Shown: positions 49,903-60,481 of the stretch, piece after piece | Numbering within the stretch: the stretch's first letter is position 1 | Layout of the letters: every line of letters starts with the position of its first letter | From: Sphingobacterium daejeonense | GTDB lineage: Bacteria > Bacteroidota > Bacteroidia > Sphingobacteriales > Sphingobacteriaceae | Length of the DNA: 64,000 nucleotides | Direction of reading: 5' to 3' | NCBI RefSeq assembly: GCF_901472535.1 | Contig: NZ_LR590470.1 | Coordinates: forward strand, 3,410,001 to 3,474,000 | Made by a program: the position numbers and the translations under genes | The notes under the pieces: generated by a model | Told to the model about the DNA's origin: nothing | Databases searched by the model: none | Seen by the model: the letters and a program-made list of their open reading frames with translations, nothing else

Positions 49903-51138
49903 ATGAGCAAAAAAGTAGTTCTTGTTTGGTTTAGAAATGATTTAAGGCTCCATGACAATGAAGTTTTGTCAGAAGCTATTAATAAATCCGACTTGATTAT
50001 TCCCATTTACTTCTTCGACCCACGTTATTACAGCAAAAACAAATTCCATAATTATAAGACTGGAGTAAAAAGGGCACAATTCCAATTGGAATCCGTCTCT
50101 CATCTTAAAGAGAAATTGCAATCCATGGATAGTGACCTTATGACTTTTGTAGGTAAACCTGAAGAAATCCTTCCCAAGCTATGTGCTAAATACGAAGTAA
50201 TGGAAGTTTACCATCACCGTGAGGTCGCTTCTCGTGAAACGCAAATATCTGAATTGGTAGAATCAGCACTCTGGGAAAACAAAATAAATCTAAGGCATTT
50301 TATTGGACACACCCTATTCCATAAAGAGGATCTGCCCTTCCCGATCAAAGACATACCAGACAAATTCAATATTTTCAGAAAAAAAATTGAAAGGGAAAGC
50401 TCTGTACGCAATCCATTGGATGCACCAACCTCTATCCAGAGCCCTCAACATTTAGAACAAACATCGATACCTTCTCTTCAAGATTTAGGATTCTCAGAAG
50501 ACGAAATCATCCAAATGCCTAAAAAAGACATGGAAGGTGGGGAAGATATTGCTTTTGAAAAATTAAACACAGTCTTGGACCCAAATTATGCTGGAAATGA
50601 AAATTTCTCGCTTATATCTCCATATATAGCTGTAGGATCCTTATCTCCAATATTTGTTTACCATAGAATGCAATCTTCCGGATTGAGTCAAAACAAAAAA
50701 AGATATGATAGGCTTATGACTATGCTCCTATGGAGAGATTATTTTCGCTTTATGCTCAAAAAATATCCAAACATATTTTTTAAGATTAACGGAAATAATC
50801 CAGCAGCGAAAAACCCAGAGTCTATTGACCAAGATTTAGTGGCGAAATGGTCTTCTGCAAATACTGGTAAAGAAGCTGTAGATGACAGCATACAAACATT
50901 GCTTACAACAGGTAACATCACCTATGCTGAAAGAAGACTGATCTCAAAATATTTCACCCAAGATATTGGATCCAATTGGCTTGCTGGAGCTAGCTTCTTT
51001 GAAGAACATCTATTGGATTTTGCGCCTGCAACAACTTATGGGTTTTGGTCTCATATGGCCGCTGTAGGAACAAGTGAAAAGGAAAACAGCTGCTCGGACT
51101 GGCAAGAACTCGCAAAAAGATTCTATGTTTCAAAATAA
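49903..51138 (+). CDS. Cryptochrome/photolyase family flavoprotein (DASH-like)
   Basis: The start is taken at 49903 (MSKKVVLVWFRNDLRLHDNE), where the family N-terminus begins. An upstream in-frame ATG at 49873 adds 10 unconserved residues and overlaps the promoter. The 411-residue protein has the photolyase N-terminal domain and the FAD-binding part with RLMTMLLWRDYFRFMLKKY, AERRLISKYF and LAGASFFEEHLLDFAPATTYGFW. The pattern is nearest to DASH cryptochromes, which bind FAD and repair or sense light-damaged DNA. Confidence 0.85.
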   Translation: MSKKVVLVWFRNDLRLHDNEVLSEAINKSDLIIPIYFFDPRYYSKNKFHNYKTGVKRAQFQLESVSHLKEKLQSMDSDLMTFVGKPEEILPKLCAKYEVMEVYHHREVASRETQISELVESALWENKINLRHFIGHTLFHKEDLPFPIKDIPDKFNIFRKKIERESSVRNPLDAPTSIQSPQHLEQTSIPSLQDLGFSEDEIIQMPKKDMEGGEDIAFEKLNTVLDPNYAGNENFSLISPYIAVGSLSPIFVYHRMQSSGLSQNKKRYDRLMTMLLWRDYFRFMLKKYPNIFFKINGNNPAAKNPESIDQDLVAKWSSANTGKEAVDDSIQTLLTTGNITYAERRLISKYFTQDIGSNWLAGASFFEEHLLDFAPATTYGFWSHMAAVGTSEKENSCSDWQELAKRFYVSK

Positions 51139-51306
51139 GGAAGACAAATGTTCTAACGTTATCCTTTTAAGGAAAAAAGCTTTATTAATTTCAAAGCTTA
51201 TCAAAAATCGACTATTATTTTTTTATCATACCGAATTAGATGAAAAAACATGCTAAAACATTGTATTTTATATCGATTAAATGCAGGAAAGTATGTTTAT
51301 TATTTA

Positions 51307-51314
51307 TAAATTTG
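51307..51314 (+). promoter_or_regulatory. Possible -7 element of the sucA promoter
   Basis: TAAATTTG matches TAnnTTTG and lies 26 bases before the sucA ATG. A clear -33 element is missing. Confidence 0.4.
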
Positions 51315-51339
51315 GCAAAATTTTATCACCCCAATCCAC

Positions 51340-54081
51340 ATGGACAAATTGACATTTTTGAGTAATGCCGATTCGAGTTATATCGACGGTTTATATCAAT
51401 CTTACAAAGCTGACCCAAATTCCGTAGACTTTGGTTGGCAAAAGTTTTTTGAAGGATTTGACTTTGGTCAAACATCTGAAGGTGGTTCTGTTGAATCTGT
51501 AGAAGGTGTTTCAGACCACGCACTAAAAGAAATCAACGTACTAAACATGATCCATGGTTATAGAGACCGTGGACACCTTTTCACTCAAACGAACCCTGTT
51601 CGTGAACGTCGTAAATATTACCCTGGAAAAGAATTGGAAACATTCGGCTTATCAGAAGCTGATATGGATACCGTATTCAATGCTGGTGTAGAAGTAGGTT
51701 TAGGACCTGCAAAATTAAGAGACATCCGTCAGCTAATCGAAGATACCTATTGTAGCTCAATCGGCGCTGAATTTAAATACATCCGTAACCCAGAAAAAAT
51801 TAAATGGTTGCAAGACCATATGGAAGCGGACAGAAATCAACCTCAATATGATGTTGATCAGAAAAAAAGAATTTTCAGAAAATTAAACAGAGCCGTTATT
51901 TTCGAGAGTTTCCTAGGAACGAAGTTCTTGGGACAAAAACGCTTCTCACTTGAAGGTGCTGAAAGTTTAATCCCTGCATTGGATTCTGTCATCGAAAAAG
52001 GTGCTAGCCTAGGAATTCAAGAATTCATGATCGGAATGGCACACCGTGGTCGTTTGAACGTATTGGCAAACATCATGGGAAAACCTTACAAAACAATATT
52101 CTCAGAATTCGAAGGTAAAATGTATGCTGAGGAAGATCCTGAATTACAATTTGGAGGGGATGTTAAATATCACTTAGGTTATTCTTCTGACGTAACTACC
52201 GAAGACGGAAAATCAATTCACCTTTCATTAGCACCAAACCCTTCACACCTGGAAACTGTTGACCCAATCGTAGAAGGTATAACACGTTCTAAAATCGACA
52301 TGAAATACAATGGCGACTCTTCCAAGATCGCTCCTATCCTAATCCATGGTGATGCTGCTATCGCAGGACAAGGTATTGTATACGAGGTAACTCAGATGTC
52401 TAAACTTGAAGGATACCGTACTGGTGGTACAATCCATATCGTTATTAACAACCAAGTAGGGTTTACAACAAACTACAAAGATGCTCGCTCAGGAACCTAC
52501 TGTACTGATGTAGCTAAGATTTCTTCATCCCCTGTATTCCATGTTAATGGGGACGATGCAGAAGCTGTGGTTTATGCCATCAACTTAGCCGTTGAATATC
52601 GCCAAAAATATAAAACCGACGTATACATTGATTTATTATGTTACCGTCGTTATGGTCACAATGAGGCTGACGAACCTAAGTTCACTCAACCATTGTTGTA
52701 CAAAGCAATTGAAAAACACCCTAATCCAAAAGATGTATATGCTAAGAAATTAGTGGATGAAAAATCAATTGATCAAGAATACGCTAAAAACGTAGAAAAA
52801 GAATTTAAGGACTATCTTCAAGAGCAACTTGATATTGCCAAAAAAACCGACAAATTAGATGATGAAATCCCTATGTTCGGTGGGGCGTGGAAAGGATTGC
52901 ACGCAGCGAAAAAAGCTGATATCTATGAAGAAGTAGACACAAAAGTTCCTGCTAAAGAATTCTTGAAATTAGCAAACGAGATCACAACACTACCAAAGGA
53001 CAAAAAATTCTTCCGTAAGATTTCTAAATTGTTCGAAGATCGTGCTGCCATGGTTAAATATGACAACTACGATTGGGCAATGGGTGAATTAATGGCATAT
53101 GCTACTCTATTGGATGAAGGAAAAAGAGTTCGTATCTCAGGCCAAGACGTGCAACGCGGTACTTTCTCACACCGTCATGCTGTCCTTACTTTGGAAGATT
53201 CTGAAGAAAAGTATATCCCATTGGCGAATGTTAATGGTGGTGAAAGATTCAATATCTATAATTCCCTGTTATCAGAATATGCTGTATTAGGATTTGAATA
53301 CGGATATGCATTGGCAAATCCGCAAGCCCTAACAGTATGGGAAGCACAATTTGGTGACTTCTACAATGGTGCTCAAATCATCGTAGACCAATACCTTTCC
53401 AGTGCAGAAACTAAATGGAAAAGATCTAACGGTCTTGTCATGATGTTACCTCACGGTATGGAAGGTCAAGGACCAGAACACTCTTCAGGACGTATCGAGC
53501 GTTTCTTGGAACTATGTGCTAACGACAATATGATTATTGCAAACTGTACAACTCCAGCAAACTATTTCCACTTGTTGCGCCGTCAATTAGTGAGAGATTT
53601 CCGTAAACCATTGATCGTATTTACTCCGAAGAGTTTACTTCGTCATCCTAAAGTGGTATCTAAACTTGATAACTTCACAAAAGAAAACTTCCATGAAGTT
53701 ATTGATGATACTTATGCAAAACCAACAACTGTAAAACGCGTGCTTTTCTGTTCTGGAAAGATTTATTACGACTTGTTAGAAAAACAACAAGCTGACAAGC
53801 GTACAGATGTTGCAATCGTAAGAATCGAACAATTATATCCAGCTCCAGTAGACCAATTGAAAGCAATCCGTGCGAGATACAAGAAAGCGACTGAATTCAT
53901 TTGGGTACAAGAAGAAAACGAAAACATGGGTGCATGGCCTTATTACTGCCGTATCTTCAACAGAACTGATCTAGAGTTCACAGAACACATTTCACGTTCT
54001 GAAAGCGGAAGTCCTGCAACAGGCTACATGAAAAAACATGCAGTACAACAAGAAGCATTAATTAATAAATCATTTGAATAA
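51340..54081 (+). CDS. sucA: 2-oxoglutarate dehydrogenase E1 component
   Basis: The intact 913-residue protein begins with an E2-binding segment (NADSSYIDGLYQSYKADPNSVDFGWQ...FF). The thiamine-diphosphate core follows with MAHRGRLNVLANIMGKP, HGDAAIAGQGIVYE and GYRTGGTIHIVINNQVGFTT, and then FSHRHAVL with EAQFGDFYNGAQIIVDQ in the transketolase-like part. It decarboxylates 2-oxoglutarate in the TCA cycle. The sucB gene starts 64 bases downstream with no terminator between, so they form an operon. Confidence 0.98.
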   Translation: MDKLTFLSNADSSYIDGLYQSYKADPNSVDFGWQKFFEGFDFGQTSEGGSVESVEGVSDHALKEINVLNMIHGYRDRGHLFTQTNPVRERRKYYPGKELETFGLSEADMDTVFNAGVEVGLGPAKLRDIRQLIEDTYCSSIGAEFKYIRNPEKIKWLQDHMEADRNQPQYDVDQKKRIFRKLNRAVIFESFLGTKFLGQKRFSLEGAESLIPALDSVIEKGASLGIQEFMIGMAHRGRLNVLANIMGKPYKTIFSEFEGKMYAEEDPELQFGGDVKYHLGYSSDVTTEDGKSIHLSLAPNPSHLETVDPIVEGITRSKIDMKYNGDSSKIAPILIHGDAAIAGQGIVYEVTQMSKLEGYRTGGTIHIVINNQVGFTTNYKDARSGTYCTDVAKISSSPVFHVNGDDAEAVVYAINLAVEYRQKYKTDVYIDLLCYRRYGHNEADEPKFTQPLLYKAIEKHPNPKDVYAKKLVDEKSIDQEYAKNVEKEFKDYLQEQLDIAKKTDKLDDEIPMFGGAWKGLHAAKKADIYEEVDTKVPAKEFLKLANEITTLPKDKKFFRKISKLFEDRAAMVKYDNYDWAMGELMAYATLLDEGKRVRISGQDVQRGTFSHRHAVLTLEDSEEKYIPLANVNGGERFNIYNSLLSEYAVLGFEYGYALANPQALTVWEAQFGDFYNGAQIIVDQYLSSAETKWKRSNGLVMMLPHGMEGQGPEHSSGRIERFLELCANDNMIIANCTTPANYFHLLRRQLVRDFRKPLIVFTPKSLLRHPKVVSKLDNFTKENFHEVIDDTYAKPTTVKRVLFCSGKIYYDLLEKQQADKRTDVAIVRIEQLYPAPVDQLKAIRARYKKATEFIWVQEENENMGAWPYYCRIFNRTDLEFTEHISRSESGSPATGYMKKHAVQQEALINKSFE

Positions 54082-54145
54082 ACAATTTGTTTAACCGTCC
54101 GTTGTAATATTATGTATATTTAATGGAGGTTTAAAAGAAGTAAAT

Positions 54146-55393
54146 ATGAGCTTAGAAATCAAAGTCCCTTCGGTTGGAGAATCAATTACCGAAGTAACCT
54201 TGGCCCAATGGCTAAAACAAGATGGTGATTACGTCGAAATGGACGAGAACATTGCCGAGTTAGAATCTGACAAAGCAACGTTTGAATTACCTGCAGAAAA
54301 AGCTGGTATCCTACGTATCATTGCACAAGAAGGTGACACACTAGAAATTGGTGCTGTTGTTTGTACAATTGAAGATGGTGATGCTCCTGCTGGCTCTGGA
54401 GATGCTCCCGCAAAAGAGGAAGCTCCAGCCGCTAAAGAAGAAGCTAAACCTGCTGCTAAGGAAGAAGCTGATGAAAGTCCAGAAACTTATGCTGCTGGAA
54501 CTGCATCCCCTGCCGCTGCAAAAATCTTAAGAGAAAAAGGTATTGACCCTTCTACCATAAAAGGAACTGGCAAAGACGGCAGAATCACTAAAGAAGATGC
54601 TGAAAAAGCTCAAGCTGCTCCAGCGAAATCTGAAGCTAAGCCTGCAGCACCTGCTGCAGCGGTAACTCCAACTGCTCCAGTTAGCAAAGGTGAACGTGTT
54701 GAACGCCGTGAGAAAATGAGCTCATTGCGTAAAACAATCGCTAAACGCCTAGTTGCAGTGAAAAATGAAACCGCAATGTTGACTACCTTCAATGAAGTTA
54801 ACATGCAACCTATCATGGACCTTCGCGCTAAATACAAAGATATATTTAAAGAAAAACATGGTATCGGACTTGGTTTCATGTCCTTCTTCACTAAAGCAGT
54901 AACAACTGCATTGAAAGAATGGCCTGCTGTGAACGCTCGTATCGATGAAAATGAAATCGTTTATTCTGACTTCGCCGATGTTTCTATCGCAGTATCTGCA
55001 CCTAAAGGTCTGGTAGTACCCGTTATCAGAAATGCTGATTCAATGTCTCTTTATGAAATCGAAAAAGCAATCGCTGAATTAGCAGGTAAAGCACGCGATA
55101 ACAAATTGACAATTGAAGAAATGACAGGTGGAACTTTCACCATCACAAATGGTGGAGTATTCGGTTCTATGATGTCAACCCCAATTATCAATGCTCCGCA
55201 ATCAGCAATTTTGGGAATGCACAACATCATCCAAAGACCAGTTGCAGAAAACGGACAAGTAGTGATCCGTCCAATGATGTACATCGCTCTTTCTTACGAC
55301 CACCGTATAATTGATGGACGTGAATCAGTGAGCTTCTTGGTACGTGTTAAACAATTACTTGAAGACCCAGCTAGATTATTATTGGAAGTTTAA
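54146..55393 (+). CDS. sucB: Dihydrolipoamide succinyltransferase (2-oxoglutarate dehydrogenase E2)
   Basis: The 415-residue protein has one lipoyl domain (lipoylated Lys43 in [10 protein letters not shown]), an Ala/Pro/Lys/Glu-rich linker, a peripheral-subunit-binding domain ([32 protein letters not shown]) and the catalytic acyltransferase domain ending in [16 protein letters not shown] with the catalytic His. The order is that of E2o. The E3 component is not in the window. Confidence 0.98.
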   Translation: MSLEIKVPSVGESITEVTLAQWLKQDGDYVEMDENIAELESDKATFELPAEKAGILRIIAQEGDTLEIGAVVCTIEDGDAPAGSGDAPAKEEAPAAKEEAKPAAKEEADESPETYAAGTASPAAAKILREKGIDPSTIKGTGKDGRITKEDAEKAQAAPAKSEAKPAAPAAAVTPTAPVSKGERVERREKMSSLRKTIAKRLVAVKNETAMLTTFNEVNMQPIMDLRAKYKDIFKEKHGIGLGFMSFFTKAVTTALKEWPAVNARIDENEIVYSDFADVSIAVSAPKGLVVPVIRNADSMSLYEIEKAIAELAGKARDNKLTIEEMTGGTFTITNGGVFGSMMSTPIINAPQSAILGMHNIIQRPVAENGQVVIRPMMYIALSYDHRIIDGRESVSFLVRVKQLLEDPARLLLEV

Positions 55394-55415
55394 TTCCTTT
55401 AAATAGATAATTTTT

Positions 55416-55445
55416 AAAAGGTCGCCTGAAATCAGGCGACCTTTT
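55416..55445. terminator. Terminator of sucAB
   Basis: A 14-bp stem (AAAAGGTCGCCTGA / TCAGGCGACCTTTT) with an AA loop is followed by a GTATTTTT tract. Confidence 0.9.
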
Positions 55446-55489
55446 GTATTTTTACAGCATTCGGTTTTATAAATGACTCCAGATATTCT

Positions 55490-56509
55490 ATGCAACAACG
55501 AAAAATGTCAATATCCAAAATATTCCTTTCCCTCCTTCTAACATTTATTACCTGTACCAGTATGGCACAAAAAATCGGATTGGGCGTAGATTTCTTTGGA
55601 TATGCAGATAACCGTGAATATGGAGCTCAATACACCATTCCAAAAACTTTCTTTGGAGCGACCATTTCTCCAAACCTCTATTTTCAACTAGAAGACAATC
55701 ATCGTATCTATGGTGGTATTCATTTCAACCAAGAGTTTGGAAAACATGCCGAGAACAAAAGCCGTATAAACCCCATTGCATACTACAACTATAAAACCGA
55801 CAAATTCGACTTTGCTTTAGGATTCATCCCAAGATTTGACAGATTAAAAGATATTCCCAGAATGGTATTGGCAGATACGTTAATGTATGACCGACCTAAT
55901 ATAGAAGGAATGTATTTTAATTACAATAACGGAATAGTTCAACAAGCGGTATTCATCGATTGGATGAGTAAACAGGGACCAACTAAAAGAGAACAATTTG
56001 TGGCAGGAATATCAGGAAAATACACCATTGGAAACTTCTTTGTGCGCAACGATGGACTGCTGTATCATAATGCTTTAACAAGTAACGACAGTATTGATGA
56101 ACATATCCAAGACAATGCAGTTATAATGGTTAGAGTAGGAGTCGATCTGAGCCATAAAACATTCTTGGATTCCTTGACAATCGATGCTGGAGGAGCAGTT
56201 GGATTTGACCGTGTAAGATCAGTTTATGATATGCAACAAACTGCTGGATTTATTTCCAATATTCATCTCGGTTATAAAAGGTTCTTCCTTGCCAATACTC
56301 TTTATTTAGGTGAAGCAATGAACCTTCCTAATGGCGATTCTTTTTACCATCGGGACAGCTATGATCGGTTGGATCTTGGCTGGATTCCTTTTAAATCTGA
56401 TAAAATTGAAGGAAAATTCACTGCCTCTTTCCACTTCTCCCCCGGTCAGATCGATAATCAGCAAATGTTTACTTTAAAATATAACTTTGGCAGGAATTTG
56501 ATCGATTAA
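55490..56509 (+). CDS. Exported outer-membrane protein of unknown function
   Basis: The signal peptide ends in TSMAQ. A start at 55505 (MSISKIFLS) is also possible because the first codons MQQRK are weakly informative. The mature ~310 residues have alternating aromatic/polar strands (FGATISPNLYFQLED, GIHFNQEFGKH, NPIAYYNYKTDKFDFALGFIPRFDR) and end FTLKYNFGRNLID, as in an outer-membrane beta barrel. No domain name can be given. Its stop codon overlaps that of the convergent sulfatase gene. Confidence 0.65.
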   Translation: MQQRKMSISKIFLSLLLTFITCTSMAQKIGLGVDFFGYADNREYGAQYTIPKTFFGATISPNLYFQLEDNHRIYGGIHFNQEFGKHAENKSRINPIAYYNYKTDKFDFALGFIPRFDRLKDIPRMVLADTLMYDRPNIEGMYFNYNNGIVQQAVFIDWMSKQGPTKREQFVAGISGKYTIGNFFVRNDGLLYHNALTSNDSIDEHIQDNAVIMVRVGVDLSHKTFLDSLTIDAGGAVGFDRVRSVYDMQQTAGFISNIHLGYKRFFLANTLYLGEAMNLPNGDSFYHRDSYDRLDLGWIPFKSDKIEGKFTASFHFSPGQIDNQQMFTLKYNFGRNLID

Positions 56510-58431
56510 TCCGCAACCAACTTGTTATGGATCATCCGATTATTGTATTGTTGCATAAAAGCTTCCAAATCCTTTAATAGAGAATCTTGTACTAATGGTG
56601 ACTTCCCTTTGAGGTCATTATTCAAAAATTTATCTTCCTTAAGGTTGTATAAAGAAGTGATCTCTTGGTTACCATAGGTCATAAAATAATCCCCCTTGAA
56701 AAAATTGTAGATATTGCCAATATTACTGACAACAAAATTGTTTCTGTCTGGGGAGAATGCATCAAATCCAAATGAAAAATATGGCTTATCATAGTGAAGA
56801 TAATTTAACACAGTAGGCATAATATCAATTTGCTGAACTAATTTGTCAGACACGCCTTTTAATTCTCCGCCCGGATAATAAAATACGATAGGGATCGCAA
56901 ATGAATTCGGCATGGTATTGTATTCCTTAAAATGGCTCATGCTGGCATGGTCAGCACAAATCACAAATAAGGTATTCTGATACCAGGGACTTTTGGATGC
57001 CGTTTCAAAAAACCTCTTTAATGCATAATCCGCATAGCCTAGAGGTTCATGAAGTGGCAAGGTGCCTTTAGGAAATTTGCCTGCAAACTGTTCAGGAACT
57101 TTAAATGGATGATGCGAGGAAAGAGAAAAAAAACTTGAGAAGAAAGGTTCTTTCATTTGATCCATTTCCTTGGCCATATATTGCATAAATGGCTCATCCC
57201 AAATCCCCCACATCCCATCAAAATCAGAATCATTATTGTACTCGTTTTTACCATAGTAATTTTGAATCCCTGCCAATTGCATATAAGCTGAAAATCCCAT
57301 GCTACCATTCGGAGCACCATGGAAAAAGGAAGTTTCATATCCCTCATCAGCCAATAATTTCGCTAGACTTGTCGTCTTATTCCCTGAATAAATCGATAGA
57401 ACAAATGGTTCGCCAATCGAGGGAACCCCAGTGATAACGGAGGGTAAGGCATCAATCGATTTCCGACCATTTGCGTATGACCGGGTAAAAGTATAGGATT
57501 GTTGAATTAGTGAATCTAAAAATGGCGTGTACCCTTTATAAGATCCATTATCCAATTCTTTATTAAAAAAACCAATGTGTTCCTTACCGAAACTCTCAAG
57601 TATCAAAACAACAACATTTAATTTCTTGAATGCTGAAGAATCTTTTGGCTGATGAATGACTGGATAAATCTTATTCAATTCCTCTTCAGAATAGAAATGT
57701 TGCTCCTTAAGAGTAACAGCTTTTAATGTCTTAAGTATTGAAAATGGAGTATTGAGAACAATATTCATTTCCTCTGGAGATTTCACATAATCGCCGGCAT
57801 TGCTCAATGTAATTGGTCTAGTACTATGAGCCCAGCCACCTCTTACACCACCAACAAATAAAAATGCTACTAATAATAACAATCCTAAATGAACGGAATA
57901 AAATTTCCAATTGATAACAACCGGACGTTCAACACTTATTAAATCATAAAGTTTGATTATTCCCCATACAATAACACCAAATAACAAGATGAGGTACCAA
58001 TATTCCAATCCAAAATCCAGGAATAATCTCATCATATTTTCTTCATTTGAAAACTGACTGAAAACTGTTCCAGTGGTTCTTTTGAGCGTAAATGGATAAT
58101 ATGCAAAATCAACGAGGTTCAGGGCAACACCAATACTATTAGTGATTACAAAAACCCATTTTTTCACCTGAGAATATTTTGGACTATATTTAAAAGGAAC
58201 AGGTATCGACTCAAGGAGGATATATAATATATTAATATATAGAAGGGCAACGATGTCAAATTTAACACCTCCTGCCAACATGAATAGCAGTTCCCCGACA
58301 GCAACTTGTGGAAATTGTGAAGCATTGAAACCATAAAATCCAAGCCTCAAAAAAGTATATAGCAATAGCATCAATCCCAAACGAATTGCCATTGCCAGAT
58401 ATGGCCCAAACCACCCTTTTAGCTTAATCAT
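56506..58431 (-). CDS. LTA-synthase-like membrane sulfatase-family protein (downstream copy)
   Basis: The 641-residue protein has about five N-terminal membrane helices and a periplasmic alkaline-phosphatase/sulfatase domain. Metal and catalytic positions are visible: VVVLILESFG (metal Glu), SYANGRKSIDALPSVITG (nucleophile region) and LFVICADHASMSH (metal Asp-His). The family includes phosphoglycerol transferases that add head groups to envelope polymers. In Gram-negative Bacteroidetes the acceptor is unknown: osmoregulated glycans or lipid A-linked structures are possible. It follows the next gene by four bases, so the two form an operon. Confidence 0.85.
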   Translation of the reverse strand: MIKLKGWFGPYLAMAIRLGLMLLLYTFLRLGFYGFNASQFPQVAVGELLFMLAGGVKFDIVALLYINILYILLESIPVPFKYSPKYSQVKKWVFVITNSIGVALNLVDFAYYPFTLKRTTGTVFSQFSNEENMMRLFLDFGLEYWYLILLFGVIVWGIIKLYDLISVERPVVINWKFYSVHLGLLLLVAFLFVGGVRGGWAHSTRPITLSNAGDYVKSPEEMNIVLNTPFSILKTLKAVTLKEQHFYSEEELNKIYPVIHQPKDSSAFKKLNVVVLILESFGKEHIGFFNKELDNGSYKGYTPFLDSLIQQSYTFTRSYANGRKSIDALPSVITGVPSIGEPFVLSIYSGNKTTSLAKLLADEGYETSFFHGAPNGSMGFSAYMQLAGIQNYYGKNEYNNDSDFDGMWGIWDEPFMQYMAKEMDQMKEPFFSSFFSLSSHHPFKVPEQFAGKFPKGTLPLHEPLGYADYALKRFFETASKSPWYQNTLFVICADHASMSHFKEYNTMPNSFAIPIVFYYPGGELKGVSDKLVQQIDIMPTVLNYLHYDKPYFSFGFDAFSPDRNNFVVSNIGNIYNFFKGDYFMTYGNQEITSLYNLKEDKFLNNDLKGKSPLVQDSLLKDLEAFMQQYNNRMIHNKLVAD

Positions 58432-58435
58432 TACT

Positions 58436-60313
58436 TTAGTATTTCATAAAATCTTCATTTACCTCTTGGTAATAAGCTTTGGCAATATTTAATAGACTAT
58501 CTGCCTTAGCTTGAGGATATTTTTCATTGGACACAAAATTAACCCTATTTCCAACACGGTCATAGGATATTACCTCTTCCGGCGTAACTATTCCAAACGC
58601 ATCTTTGGAATTGTAGAAAGCAACCTCAGGCATACTATGGTTAAATAGATCCCGACTCCAGATATAACGGTCCGAAGGTAGATTCAATTGCTTCAACAGA
58701 GTCTTCGCCAGATCAGTCTGATTCCCAATATGATGTATTTTCTTGCCCCTATATTCCTCTTTTATGACATCACCAAAGAATAATAAAGGAATATGAAAAC
58801 GTTGCGGCATATTAATATCCCATTTCTCAGCAGGTAATCGATGACCATGGTCTGCAACAAGAATAAAAAGGGTGTTTTTATACCATGCCTTTGTCTTGGC
58901 AATCTCTATAAAATCATGAATCGATTGATCTGTATAATAAGCTGTACTCTTAAACTTATTTATATTATTTTCTTTACCAAATTTATATTCTTTAAGTTCA
59001 AAGGGCTCATGGTTCACCAAAGTGAACATACTGCTGAAAAAGGGACCTTCTGCTTTATCTAAATCCTCTAGCATTCTTTCAAGTACAATATGGTCATAAA
59101 TTCCCCACGAAGTCTTTGGTAATAAAGGGTTAAAGTTCATAATATCAACAACATGCTCAACCCCATGGGTCAACATATAGGATTTCATATTATAAAACTC
59201 GCTCTGACCACCGTGATAGAAAGAGGTTTTGTAGCCGGCCTTAAAAAACTCCTGACCAATAGCAGGCATGTTTTCATGTTTGTCAATATATTTGATAATA
59301 CTTTCAGGCCCTTGTGCCGGGAATCCACTGAACAATCCTACCAATCCTTTGTCAGAACGGTCTGAAGCAGAATATATCTGATCAAAAAAGACACCTTCTC
59401 GTATCAGCTCTTCAAAATGAGGCGTTATCCCCCTTTCACCTCCCATAGATTCGATTAAATCGCCCACAAAACTCTCCAAAACAAATACTACAACATTCGG
59501 ACGGGTAGTCTTAAGGATATTATAGGACGAATCAGGATTCTCAATAAAGGCTGATTTCAATAGCGCTCTTGCTTCAGCATCTGTGGCAAAATATTTATAC
59601 GGAGAACGCATCCTTTGATTTCGAGTAAAATATTCCCGCATCAAAGAATAATGAGTATTTACCGCAGCATGATTATAAAAGGTATTTGACGAAAAATAGG
59701 CTTTACTAGGATTCAATGGTGCTCGACCAAAACCTCCACGAATAAACCCAAATAATATAAATCCGCCAACAAAAAAATGAATCGCTAATTTCCAAACAGG
59801 TAGTTTTTTTGGAAAAACGACTTGGTTAAAGATCTTCAAGAATAACCAATAAGAACCAGCAGTTAATAGCACAATACCTAAAACAGGTATTAAGATTGGA
59901 GTTGATTCAGCTGAAGCAGCAGCTCCAGAAGCATCCTCTGCAATAGCATCAAGGGCACGTTTCGAAATCTTATCTCCCCATTCCCTATAAATATTTACAT
60001 TAGAAAAAGTAATAATCTGGAAGATTATAATGAGAATAAAATTATAGCACTTGAAGAGTTTTCGCTTTAAAATTTCATTATCATAATAATTCAGAACCAA
60101 ATAGCTTAAAAATGGAAGAACGCAAATATAGGATACGAGCGAAAAATCCAAGGGAAGACCATGGAAATATATTCTCAAGATATCTTTGAGATTAGAAAAA
60201 TTTACTTTGTCTGAAAAGGAAATAAGGAAAATAAATCGATCTATGAAGCTCATCAACAGCCAAAAGGCGAAGTATAGAAAGAAGCCTCTTAAATCTTTGA
60301 CAACAGTCTTCAT
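58436..60313 (-). CDS. LTA-synthase-like membrane sulfatase-family protein (upstream copy)
   Basis: The intact 625-residue protein has the same layout as its neighbour: N-terminal membrane helices, then the sulfatase domain with VVVFVLESFVGD, ASDRSDKGLVGLFSGFPAQG and LFILVADHGHRLPAEKWD. The DRSDKG motif holds the expected Thr/Ser nucleophile position, here Ser. Only general similarity connects the two copies, so they are an old duplication with possibly different acceptors. The gene is divergent from valS. Confidence 0.85.
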   Translation of the reverse strand: MKTVVKDLRGFFLYFAFWLLMSFIDRFIFLISFSDKVNFSNLKDILRIYFHGLPLDFSLVSYICVLPFLSYLVLNYYDNEILKRKLFKCYNFILIIIFQIITFSNVNIYREWGDKISKRALDAIAEDASGAAASAESTPILIPVLGIVLLTAGSYWLFLKIFNQVVFPKKLPVWKLAIHFFVGGFILFGFIRGGFGRAPLNPSKAYFSSNTFYNHAAVNTHYSLMREYFTRNQRMRSPYKYFATDAEARALLKSAFIENPDSSYNILKTTRPNVVVFVLESFVGDLIESMGGERGITPHFEELIREGVFFDQIYSASDRSDKGLVGLFSGFPAQGPESIIKYIDKHENMPAIGQEFFKAGYKTSFYHGGQSEFYNMKSYMLTHGVEHVVDIMNFNPLLPKTSWGIYDHIVLERMLEDLDKAEGPFFSSMFTLVNHEPFELKEYKFGKENNINKFKSTAYYTDQSIHDFIEIAKTKAWYKNTLFILVADHGHRLPAEKWDINMPQRFHIPLLFFGDVIKEEYRGKKIHHIGNQTDLAKTLLKQLNLPSDRYIWSRDLFNHSMPEVAFYNSKDAFGIVTPEEVISYDRVGNRVNFVSNEKYPQAKADSLLNIAKAYYQEVNEDFMKY

Positions 60314-60445
60314 GTCATAAAAAATTCAACCGCCAAATTTACATTAATTGCAGATAGGAAACAGTTAATTAACATTAAATTTTCATTTAAGAAACATCTA
60401 ATATTTATTTGGCGTTAACTGATGGGAAATACCCCTATAAATCCG

Positions 60446-60453
60446 TATTTTTG
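60446..60453 (+). promoter_or_regulatory. Possible -7 element of the valS promoter
   Basis: TATTTTTG matches TAnnTTTG and lies 28 bases before the ATG. No good -33 TTTG is found at the usual spacing. Confidence 0.4.
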
Positions 60454-60481
60454 TACTCCTTTTACAATATTGAGATAAAAA

